In this document: positions 1-6,217 of the stretch, one piece after another | Position numbering within the stretch: position 1 is the first letter of the stretch | How the letters are laid out: each line of letters starts with the position of its first letter | Assembly (NCBI GenBank): GCA_047634635.1 | Contig: JBLIIE010000193.1 | Location: forward strand, 1 to 9,068 | Direction: 5' to 3' | Length of the DNA: 9,068 nt | Source: Granulosicoccus sp047634635 | GTDB lineage: Bacteria > Pseudomonadota > Gammaproteobacteria > Granulosicoccales > Granulosicoccaceae | Made by a program: the position numbers and the translations under genes | Notes under the pieces: model-generated | Databases searched by the model: none | Seen by the model: the letters and a program-made list of their open reading frames with translations, nothing else | Told to the model about the DNA's origin: nothing

Positions 1-76
1 GCTTGGACGCGATCAAAACGAGGTCGAAACGGTTATTAACCATCGACAAACTGTCTTCTACGGTAACTCTAGCCAT
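1..76 (-). CDS. rpoZ: RNA polymerase omega subunit, N-terminal part (runs off the left edge)
   Basis: Reading the minus strand from the ATG at 76-74 gives 25 codons beginning MARVTVEDSLSMVNNRFDLV, which matches the highly conserved start of bacterial omega (MARVTVEDxxxxVxNRFxLV). Omega is a small subunit that binds the beta-prime C-terminus and helps assemble RNA polymerase. The gene follows gmk on the same strand, and gmk-rpoZ (usually then spoT) is a classic gammaproteobacterial order. An AGGA at 92-89 lies 12 bases before the ATG, a somewhat long Shine-Dalgarno spacing. The remaining two thirds of the gene lie outside the window, so completeness cannot be judged. Confidence 0.93.
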   Translation of the reverse strand, partial: MARVTVEDSLSMVNNRFDLVLIASK

Positions 77-196
77 GAACGAGCATATTCCTGCAAATTA
101 CTGAACCACGTACTTTAGTGTGTTATGCACGCGAAAGCCAGACCATAGAGCTCTTTATTGGCCTAATTGACATGTAATACTTGTGAATTTTGATAA

Positions 197-820
197 TTAG
201 TCGCGGGTTAGACTCGTTATGAGCCCAGCGTGACGTAAAGCCTGTCTGGACTTCTGCACCCGATGGCTGAGCACTACCGCCTTAAGTTCGCTCAGAGCCT
301 CGTCAAAATCATCATTTATAATAAGATAATCGGCCTGATGGTATTGCTGCATTTCCTGCACCGCCTCCAATGTTCTTGCCTCGATTACCTCATCAGAGTC
401 CTGCCCCCTGCCTTGCAATCTTTCAATAAGAGTCGCCCTGGACGGTGGCAAAATAAAGATGGACACCACGTCGGTGAGTTTCTGTCGTACTTGAGCAGCC
501 CCTTGCCAATCGATTTCCAGAATCACATCGTGGCCGTGGTGCAGGGAATCATTCACTGCTCCCATACTGGTGCCGTAATAATTACCGAAGACATCAGCAT
601 ACTCCAGAAACTGATCTTCATCGACCATAGCTTCGAAGGCTTCTCGCGACACGAAATGGTAATCCTGCCCATCTTGTTCCGCAGGTCTTTGCGGGCGCGT
701 GGTGTGGGAAACCGCCACCGCCAAACCCTTCAGTTCTGAGATAATTCGACGCACAAGACTGGTCTTGCCAGCACCCGATGGCGCCGACACGATAAACATC
801 TGTGCGTGACTGATCTGCAT
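197..820 (-). CDS. gmk: Guanylate kinase
   Basis: This is a cytosolic enzyme that phosphorylates GMP (and dGMP) to GDP with ATP, essential for GTP supply and (p)ppGpp metabolism. At 207 residues it has the normal bacterial length. The P-loop SAPSGAGKTS is at residues 12-21. The GMP-binding segment follows, with SHTTRPQR (38-45), the GQDYHF element (51-56) and the FGNYYGTS lid-side segment (79-85). The Walker-B-like IDWQGA is at 103-108, and the GRGQDSDE arginine-rich lid lies near 137-144. The ATG at 820 puts the P-loop at about the same distance from the N-terminus as in E. coli Gmk. No good Shine-Dalgarno precedes it, and the next Met (residue 8) is a possible alternative. rpoZ lies 120 bp downstream on the same strand, and an 81-bp divergent region separates gmk from the plus-strand unit. 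Nothing is missing or truncated. Confidence 0.97.
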   Translation of the reverse strand: MQISHAQMFIVSAPSGAGKTSLVRRIISELKGLAVAVSHTTRPQRPAEQDGQDYHFVSREAFEAMVDEDQFLEYADVFGNYYGTSMGAVNDSLHHGHDVILEIDWQGAAQVRQKLTDVVSIFILPPSRATLIERLQGRGQDSDEVIEARTLEAVQEMQQYHQADYLIINDDFDEALSELKAVVLSHRVQKSRQALRHAGLITSLTRD

Positions 821-901
821 AAAATTGTTATCGGATAAATTTCAGAAAACTACACTGCAGTTAATATAGCGGTTATACGCTTAATAAAGGACACCTTTTC
901 A

Positions 902-1453
902 ATGGTACTCACAGAATCTGCCGCTATGGCAATCGGCTCACGAGCCCCTAAATTCTCACTGCCTGATACGAGAGACAACCAGCAAGTCTCTCTATCGGAT
1001 CACAAAAACAAGCCCGTACTAATTGTTTTCATGTGCAACCACTGTCCATACGTGGTTCATCTGCTTGACGAACTTGCAGCGGTAGCCCACCAATTTGCAT
1101 CAGATGGCATTACAACCATCACCATCAGTTCCAACGACAGCGCGAAATATCCACAGGACGGTCCAGAAAAAATGGGCGATCTAGCTCGACAAAACAACTG
1201 GCAATTCCCCTACTGCTTTGATGAAAGTCAGACGGTCGCACAAGCCTATGGAGCAGTTTGCACACCAGACATTTTTTTGTTCGACGCCGATCATGACCTC
1301 TATTACCACGGACAGTTTGATGAGACACGCCCGGGGCACGGGCAGGCTCACGGCGGCAATCTCAAAAAGGCTGCGGCATCTCTGCTAGCAGGCAAATCTG
1401 CGCCCAGCTCAACTCACCCGAGCGTTGGCTGCAGCATCAAGTGGAAAGATTGA
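902..1453 (+). CDS. Thioredoxin-fold (AhpC/TSA-like, PRX-like) family protein
   Basis: This 183-residue protein has the thioredoxin/peroxiredoxin fold. The N-terminal block IGSRAPKFSLPD (11-22) is typical of AhpC/TSA proteins. The redox-active CxxC is C45-N-H-C48 within FMCNHCPYV, followed by HLLDELA. A CTPDIFLFD strand (120-128) carries the usual Pro opposite the active site, and a conserved tail PSVGCSIKWK (173-182) holds another Cys. This pattern matches the widespread uncharacterised PRX-like subfamily of 'thioredoxin family proteins'. There is no signal peptide, so it is probably cytosolic. A thiol-disulfide or peroxide-related role is inferred from the fold; the substrate is unknown. 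AAGGA at 887-891 lies 10 bases before the ATG, and the family often starts with MVxTxS, supporting this start over Met9. The end of the gene overlaps the next gene, so they are likely co-transcribed. Confidence 0.88.
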   Translation: MVLTESAAMAIGSRAPKFSLPDTRDNQQVSLSDHKNKPVLIVFMCNHCPYVVHLLDELAAVAHQFASDGITTITISSNDSAKYPQDGPEKMGDLARQNNWQFPYCFDESQTVAQAYGAVCTPDIFLFDADHDLYYHGQFDETRPGHGQAHGGNLKKAAASLLAGKSAPSSTHPSVGCSIKWKD

Positions 1454-2472
1454 GCCCGTTAGTTTCGGTACTGCTGCCGGTAAGGCAATGGCGAAGCACA
1501 ACGGCTGAAGCTGTCGAGAGCCTGCTTGCTCAATCAATGTCTTCGTTGGAAATTCTTGTCATTGGATATGACGATGTGCAAGGGATTCTGGACAGGCTTC
1601 CAGATGATGATCGAATCACAGGGATTGCCCGACAAGGTACGGGGCTAGTGGCCGCATTGAACACAGGCCTTGCTGCAGCCAAGGGTTCGTATATTGCCAG
1701 AATGGATGACGATGACTTGGCTTACCCCACGCGACTAGAAGTCCAACTCGATTATCTTAAGGCTCATCCTGAGGTGGAATTATGCGCGAGTAGAGTTCGC
1801 TTTGTAGATTCTGAGGGCACAACTGGGAACGTTAAGGCCGGCAACCTGCAGTACGCAAAGTGGTTAAACGCACTGACAAGCGATGACGATATTCAATCTG
1901 CTTGCTACACAGAGTGCCCAATGCCACATCCAACCTGGATAGCCCATAAAAGCGTGTGGCAAGGTCTGGATGGCTATCGGGATCTTGATGGGCCGGAAGA
2001 TTACGACCTGATCCTTCGCGCCATGATCACGGGCGTCGTGATGGGCAAACCTGAACCTGTTTTACAGGACTGGCGAGAGCACTCTGAACGATTAACCTAT
2101 ACCGACAGGCGATATCGGCGAGAGGCCTTTACCCGATGCCGTGCATGGGCAGCGTCACATATAGGTAGTGGGCTTGATCTTCACAAAGGGCGAGAGGTTT
2201 GGTTGTGCGGTACTGGCAGGAGCGCTCGCTATTGGCACGACGCTTTAGAAGATTGCAATGTGAAAGTTCGCGGGTTTGTCGATATAAAAACGACAGATGT
2301 GAATCGGTTGAAACGCGAAAAGCCCGTGATCAGTTATCAGGATTTGACACAGCTCAGGGAAGACAGCTTGGTGATTACGGCGCTCTCAGAGCCTGCGGTA
2401 CGAGCTCGATTGCAGAGGTATTTTGATCAGCAGAGGTGGAAGGCTGGTCAAGAATATATTTTGGGTGCTTGA
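1441..2472 (+). CDS. Family 2 (GT-A) glycosyltransferase with C-terminal Rossmann-like domain
   Basis: The N-terminal part (residues 7-215) is a GT2 domain: the first strand VSVLLPVRQW (8-17), an ALNTGLAAAKGSYIARMDDDD segment ending in the metal/nucleotide-binding acidic motif (D89-D92), PHPTW (163-166), and GPEDYDLILRA (184-194), whose E-D pair is at the usual catalytic-base position. The C-terminal part (about 250-343) starts with VWLCGTGRSARYW (253-265), a GxG nucleotide-binding-like turn. It continues with GFVDIK (278-283) and VITALSEP, as in the small Rossmann modules attached to some glycosyltransferases and sugar-modifying enzymes. There is no membrane segment. The acceptor and sugar donor cannot be told; a role in surface glycan synthesis is only inferred. 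The GTG at 1441 overlaps the preceding stop by 13 bases. A TTG at 1450, with GGAAAG just before it and overlapping the TGA, is an alternative start losing three residues. No other polysaccharide genes are nearby. Confidence 0.87.
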   Translation: MERLSPLVSVLLPVRQWRSTTAEAVESLLAQSMSSLEILVIGYDDVQGILDRLPDDDRITGIARQGTGLVAALNTGLAAAKGSYIARMDDDDLAYPTRLEVQLDYLKAHPEVELCASRVRFVDSEGTTGNVKAGNLQYAKWLNALTSDDDIQSACYTECPMPHPTWIAHKSVWQGLDGYRDLDGPEDYDLILRAMITGVVMGKPEPVLQDWREHSERLTYTDRRYRREAFTRCRAWAASHIGSGLDLHKGREVWLCGTGRSARYWHDALEDCNVKVRGFVDIKTTDVNRLKREKPVISYQDLTQLREDSLVITALSEPAVRARLQRYFDQQRWKAGQEYILGA

Positions 2473-2522
2473 CACTCAAAACGGTAAAGCACTTCGCTAT
2501 ATGCAGCATAGGCGGGATCAAA

Positions 2523-2566
2523 GCGCAGCCAAGCTGCTCAGTAAACAGCAGAGCACTTGGCTGCGC
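2523..2566. terminator. Strong hairpin between convergent genes, probable bidirectional terminator
   Basis: A perfect 11-bp inverted repeat (GCGCAGCCAAG at 2523-2533, CTTGGCTGCGC at 2556-2566) continues inward, after one bulged C at 2534, as TGCTC/GAGCA (2535-2539 with 2551-2555), leaving an 11-base loop. It lies 50 bp after the glycosyltransferase stop and 27 bp after the sodC stop, where a shared terminator is expected. The T-tract is poor: TTTGATC after the hairpin on the minus strand, and AAATTCGT on the plus strand. Termination may therefore be partial, better toward sodC, or the stem may mainly stabilise the 3' ends. Confidence 0.6.
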
Positions 2567-2593
2567 AAATTCGTACCGTTAGGTATCTTAGCG

Positions 2594-3115
2594 TTATGAA
2601 GTAATGATCCCGCAGCCCACCCTTGAACCAGCACCACCAATAGGCTGAGTCATGTGATCATCACCTGCTTCGTGAATGATGATGGTTGAACCATTTTCAT
2701 CCAGTAAATTGTTTTCCCCTTCGATGAGTGATACCAACGTCGAGAAAGTTTCCATCTCGCCAGTACCATCGCTACCCACATATAGATTAGGTAAATCACC
2801 CGGCTCTGGTCCAATAGGGTTTAGCAAGCCATGGGCGCCTTCAACAATGCCGACATGCCCCTTGGCACTTTTGAAACCATCACTCGATTCACAAACACCA
2901 TGGCTATGGAAGTGTAAGCCATGTTTGCCTGGTGTTAAGTTACTAACCTTGAGGTGCATCAGCACACCTGATGGCCCTTGAGTCAAAGTAGCAACACCAA
3001 TTTCCTGACCCTCCGCATTCATCAGTTTAGCCGACGCGGTTGCAGTGGGTTCGTTAGCTATTGCAAAAAGCGGTAGGGATGCTAGTAAGGCGATTTTCGC
3101 TGCTCGTAGAATCAT
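2594..3115 (-). CDS. sodC: Periplasmic Cu,Zn superoxide dismutase
   Basis: This exported enzyme converts superoxide to oxygen and hydrogen peroxide. Residues 1-20 form a signal peptide (RAAK, a hydrophobic core, then AIA before N21), so it acts in the periplasm. Cu ligands are visible in GLHFHSHG (H68, H70), the bridging His in SAKGH (H87), and the last Cu His in IIIHEAGDDH (H148). Zn-site residues are H87, H95 (GAHGLLNP) and D107 (GDLPNL). By ungapped comparison with the GGHxxPxxxxHGxxNPxGPH layout of the family, the remaining Zn His is Glu (E104). C75 and C168 (GCGII) would form the conserved disulfide. At 173 residues it is full length. The ATG at 3115 is supported by the signal peptide; GAG nine bases upstream is a weak ribosome site. 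The gene is convergent with the glycosyltransferase and 302 bp downstream of pldA. Confidence 0.95.
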   Translation of the reverse strand: MILRAAKIALLASLPLFAIANEPTATASAKLMNAEGQEIGVATLTQGPSGVLMHLKVSNLTPGKHGLHFHSHGVCESSDGFKSAKGHVGIVEGAHGLLNPIGPEPGDLPNLYVGSDGTGEMETFSTLVSLIEGENNLLDENGSTIIIHEAGDDHMTQPIGGAGSRVGCGIITS

Positions 3116-3417
3116 GCTTGTTATCTCGTGCGGTTAATTAAAAGTAGTGTCTGTAAACAATAACCCTGTTAACACGTGAATTATTCCGCACCGCTAACAG
3201 GCATTGGGCGACCCCATTTACTGAGTCCGGTTTTCAAGTGAGCGCTAGCTCCGTTTTGGTTCTCTTTCAGTAGTATTTGTGTTGCTACCTGACAATCCTC
3301 GATCTAAACGCTGGCCCTAACTGGGAACGATTTTTTTCCCTTCAATTAACGTTACAGTACCGTCGGCTGTTATGGATCATAAAACGACACCAATGTGTAC
3401 GATATGCAACGCCCCAC
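3116..3417. other. Intergenic region between pldA and sodC
   Basis: These 302 bp contain no convincing gene. They should hold the sodC promoter on the minus strand, but no clear -35/-10 pair stands out. Two items are visible. One is a weak terminator-like hairpin just after pldA (3381-3401, listed separately). The other is an inverted repeat CCTGTTA (3165-3171) / TAACAGG (3195-3201) with a 23-base spacer, about 50-85 bases upstream of the sodC start, which could be an operator or chance. A GGGAA/TTCCC pair around a T-run (3323-3340) is also present but lacks a proper terminator tail. Confidence 0.5.
3381..3401 (-). terminator. Weak Rho-independent terminator candidate after pldA
   Basis: On the minus strand, 17 bases after the pldA stop, the sequence CGTACAC-ATTG-GTGTCG folds into a six-base-pair stem with one bulged T and a four-base loop, followed directly by TTTT (3384-3381). 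Placement and strand fit termination of pldA. The short stem and four-base T-run make it weak. Confidence 0.4.
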
Positions 3418-4422
3418 TTAAAACAAACTAGTCAAAGCCACTCCTAGACCAAGACGCTGCTGATGATGGTCGTAATCAATCAGTGAATCACCGTAGCCAT
3501 TAAAATATTGCACAAAACCTCTGAATTTTGCGAATAAAGGGAACGTCATACCGATAGTGATCGCGCCTTTTTTCGTTGATGGATTCCCACGAATTCGAAC
3601 GGCGTATTCCTTTTGGTATTTTCGCCACGACATACCTACTTCGCCATGGCCCATAAAATCTAGAATATCTGGATTATCATCACCCTCAGCATCCCCTACT
3701 TCCTCTTTGGCATCTTCCGGTAGTCGATACCAGGGTCGCACATGAGCAACAAAAGCCCCTCGCTCGTAAATTAAGGTTGCATAAAGACGATTCCAACTTC
3801 TGGATAATCCCGGTACCAGGCCATTGGACTGATGCTCGAAACCCACCATAGCCGCAGTATTGCCACCGAATGGCCCCCATAACAAAGGCACTAGATAGAA
3901 TATTTCAGGTTGATAATTGGTTTCGCGAAACGGACTGGACAAATCGCTCGAGTAGAGTTGCCACCAGGCTTCCAGAGTAATCCCAACCGATAGGGAATCA
4001 TTTTCAAAAAATAGGTTTTTCTCATTGAGCTGACTCTTCAAGCTAATTTGAAATTTGACTTCTGCCGGCTGTAATCCGTCACCCAACGGCGCATCATTTT
4101 GCTCATAAACAGCTTCGTTAATTCCCGTCGAATAACTCACTGGCAGAATGAAATTATGCTTGTGTGCGGTCAATACGTAAGGATTGAACGCATCCGCTCG
4201 CTCCTGCCTAATACGCTCTGATATTACACCAGGCTCCACCACCGTTTGCACATTCGGATCCACACCTGCTTGCGCACCCTGTTGCTGTTGCACATGGGAC
4301 TCCCCACCATTGGTTTCTTTTACATCCAGCGCCAATGAATTCGGCAAACTGGCACAGGCGCTCAATAAAAGCACGCAACACAGCGCAGTAGTCAGCCTTG
4401 AATAGAACGAATGTGAAGCCAT
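3418..4422 (-). CDS. pldA: Outer membrane phospholipase A (OMPLA) with lipoprotein-type signal
   Basis: OMPLA is a calcium-dependent, dimerising outer-membrane beta-barrel that hydrolyses phospholipids mislocalised to the outer leaflet. From the ATG at 4422 the protein has 334 residues. The active-site block GFEHQSNGLVPGLSRSWNRLY (194-214) holds H197, S199 and N211, matching H142, S144 and N156 of E. coli PldA in spacing. SSPFRETNYQPEIF (162-175), DDNPDI (248-253) and GYGDSLIDY (309-317), then the C-terminal strand ending in Phe, are also family hallmarks. The N-terminus MASHSFYSRLTTALCCVLLL-SAC has a lipobox (LLSAC, Cys23), unlike the ordinary signal peptide of E. coli PldA. About 60 Gln-rich, probably flexible residues precede the barrel. 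The reading frame extends upstream to a TTG at 4500, but that would bury the signal peptide, so the ATG at 4422 is preferred. No Shine-Dalgarno precedes it. A GMC oxidoreductase gene lies 115 bp upstream on the same strand. Confidence 0.94.
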   Translation of the reverse strand: MASHSFYSRLTTALCCVLLLSACASLPNSLALDVKETNGGESHVQQQQGAQAGVDPNVQTVVEPGVISERIRQERADAFNPYVLTAHKHNFILPVSYSTGINEAVYEQNDAPLGDGLQPAEVKFQISLKSQLNEKNLFFENDSLSVGITLEAWWQLYSSDLSSPFRETNYQPEIFYLVPLLWGPFGGNTAAMVGFEHQSNGLVPGLSRSWNRLYATLIYERGAFVAHVRPWYRLPEDAKEEVGDAEGDDNPDILDFMGHGEVGMSWRKYQKEYAVRIRGNPSTKKGAITIGMTFPLFAKFRGFVQYFNGYGDSLIDYDHHQQRLGLGVALTSLF

Positions 4423-4432
4423 ACGTTTGATG

Positions 4433-4461
4433 GGTATATCGATCAGGAGTAATCGCGTAAA
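4433..4461 (-). promoter_or_regulatory. Candidate sigma-70 promoter for pldA
   Basis: On the minus strand TTTACG (4461-4456) and TATACC (4438-4433) are separated by 17 bases, each matching four of six consensus positions. The -10 ends only 10 bases before the pldA ATG at 4422, so a start about seven bases downstream would leave a leader of roughly four bases. This fits the missing Shine-Dalgarno, but both boxes are imperfect. Confidence 0.3.
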
Positions 4462-4537
4462 GAGTACCGCGAAAACAGATGATGATGCGTCGCAATACAA
4501 TATACAAACGGGGTCAGCTGCTACTTCATCACTAGTA

Positions 4538-6160
4538 TCATTTAGCGTCGGCTAATAGCAGATCAGCAGCCTTTTCACCCACCATAATAGAGGGAGCATT
4601 GGTATTACCTGTGGGTATACTCGGGAACACGGAGGCATCCGCTATTCGCAAGTTCCGAATACCATGTACTTGTAGTTTTTCATTCGCGACCGAGAGCTTG
4701 GAATTTTGTCCCATGCGACAAGTACAGCAAGGATGGAATACGGTCCAGGCATTGTCTCGCACGAAACCCATCATCTGCTCATCGGTTTCGATGGATTGAC
4801 CCGGATAGACTTCTTTATCTATCACAGCCTTGAAAGCTGCAGCCGCGGTAAATTGCCGCATGAGCCGCATCCCCTTAAGCATCGAATTTCGATCGTATTC
4901 AGTGCTCATATAATTGGGCTGAATTTGTGGAGCCACCATTGGGTCAGCAGAGCGTATGTTCACATAACCTTTACTGGTTGGCTTACACGGATTAAATCCG
5001 AGTAAGAAACCGGGAAATGGGTCAGGGCTTATCAAGGGCCGCGTACCCGGTGGTGCGCGTGTGTAGCTGACCGGTGAAAAGTACAACTGCAAATCAGGCC
5101 CTGCCAATTTGGAAGACGTTTTTATAAACCCACCACCCTGATTCAGACTAAGACTTAAAGGGCCTTTGCGCCCAAGCGCAAACTGCAGTGCTGCCCAAGC
5201 CTTTCCATACCAAGGTCCGAGCTCCTGATTCAAGGTTGGCACTGATGCCCTGCAAACAATATCAGCTCCAAGATGATCACTAAGGTGTTGACCCACCGCC
5301 GGTAATTCGTGCTTAACCGATACGCCAGCCGAATTTAAAACATCAGCAGGCCCAACACCACTGTGCTGCAATAGCTGAGGTGAATTGACTGCACCAGCAC
5401 ACAGAATAACTTCGGCCCGGGCCTTGGCAATCTGCAACTCTCCATTGCGCTCGTACTCAATACCTATAGCCGTGTGATTCTCAATGATCACTCGACGCAC
5501 ATGCGCATGTTGTTGTACGACAAGGTTCCCTCGCTGCATCGCTGGACGCAAGTAGGCCCTGGCAGTTGATGCGCGCAAGCCGTTTTCAGTGGTTATTTGG
5601 TAGAGAGCAGCGCCCTCCATATCCCCCGCGTTGTAGTCATCATTATAAGGAATCTGTATTTGTTCAGCGGCATCAAGATACGCCGCACACAAGGGATGAG
5701 CCATATCAGAAATATCGGTGACAGCTAAAGGGCCGTTGTGCCCTCGTCGACTATCGGGCTTTCCTCCCCACGATTCCATACGGCGAAACAAGGGCTCTAC
5801 GTCATTCCAACCCCACCCCGGTGCAACCGATTCCCATTGGTCATAATCACTAACATGACCTCGGACATAGACCATCGCGTTGATTGAACTGGACCCGCCG
5901 AGTACTTTTCCGCGTGGCCAATAACTGGATTTGTTATTTAATTGTGGAACAGGGTCAGTCACATATTTCCAGTTCACCCGTTCGTCGTAGTAAACCTTCC
6001 CATAACCCAAAGGCAACTGAACATAGGGTGTGAGATCAGAGCCGCCGGCCTCAAGTACTAGAACACTGTGCCGACCCGATTCACTTAACCGGTTTGCAAC
6101 CACAGCACCTGCCGAGCCTGCGCCAACAATTATGTAATCAAAGTGAGTAATCGATGCCAT
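4538..6160 (-). CDS. GMC-family FAD-dependent oxidoreductase (choline/alcohol dehydrogenase-like)
   Basis: GMC flavoenzymes oxidise alcohol groups with FAD; bacterial members include choline dehydrogenase (BetA) and alkanol dehydrogenase (AlkJ). The 540 residues give the usual length. The FAD dinucleotide-binding GAGSAG is at 13-18 with the acidic end of strand two at E37 (LEAGG). GMC signature 1 is PRGKVLGGSSSINAMVYVRG (82-101). Signature 2 is GAVNSPQLLQHSGVGP (256-271). The catalytic pair is H476 in FHPCCTCRMG and N521 in TGNTNAPSIM. No signal peptide or clear membrane helix is seen, so it is cytosolic or membrane-peripheral. The ATG at 6160 places the FAD motif 12 residues in, as expected, though no Shine-Dalgarno is evident. 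It starts 57 bp after the MFS transporter on the same strand, suggesting a joint role in substrate uptake and oxidation. The substrate is not identifiable, and no betB, betI or beta-oxidation genes are visible. Confidence 0.92.
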   Translation of the reverse strand: MASITHFDYIIVGAGSAGAVVANRLSESGRHSVLVLEAGGSDLTPYVQLPLGYGKVYYDERVNWKYVTDPVPQLNNKSSYWPRGKVLGGSSSINAMVYVRGHVSDYDQWESVAPGWGWNDVEPLFRRMESWGGKPDSRRGHNGPLAVTDISDMAHPLCAAYLDAAEQIQIPYNDDYNAGDMEGAALYQITTENGLRASTARAYLRPAMQRGNLVVQQHAHVRRVIIENHTAIGIEYERNGELQIAKARAEVILCAGAVNSPQLLQHSGVGPADVLNSAGVSVKHELPAVGQHLSDHLGADIVCRASVPTLNQELGPWYGKAWAALQFALGRKGPLSLSLNQGGGFIKTSSKLAGPDLQLYFSPVSYTRAPPGTRPLISPDPFPGFLLGFNPCKPTSKGYVNIRSADPMVAPQIQPNYMSTEYDRNSMLKGMRLMRQFTAAAAFKAVIDKEVYPGQSIETDEQMMGFVRDNAWTVFHPCCTCRMGQNSKLSVANEKLQVHGIRNLRIADASVFPSIPTGNTNAPSIMVGEKAADLLLADAK

Positions 6161-6217
6161 GGGTTAATAATATGTAAAAGATTAGAGCGAAACGTCCTTC
6201 CAAGCGGCAGAAGTTTT

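Noticed and set aside
263..739. 158-codon open frame on the plus strand
   Set aside because: It lies wholly antisense to gmk, has no ribosome site or recognisable domain, and is best explained as a by-product of gmk codon use.
2501..2599. 32-codon plus-strand ORF between the glycosyltransferase and sodC
   Set aside because: It has no ribosome site, is built largely from the terminator-like hairpin, and overlaps the sodC end in antisense.
3323..3340. GGGAA/TTCCC hairpin around a T-run
   Set aside because: The stem is only five base pairs, the T-run is in the loop rather than the tail, and it is far from a gene end.
3372..3431. 19-codon plus-strand ORF with a CTIC motif downstream of pldA
   Set aside because: It is very short, has no Shine-Dalgarno, and overlaps the pldA stop and its terminator candidate; the two Cys are probably chance.
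4423..4500. Longer pldA start at TTG 4500 (26 extra residues)
   Set aside because: It would put a non-signal sequence before a clear lipoprotein signal peptide starting at ATG 4422; the TTG has no Shine-Dalgarno.
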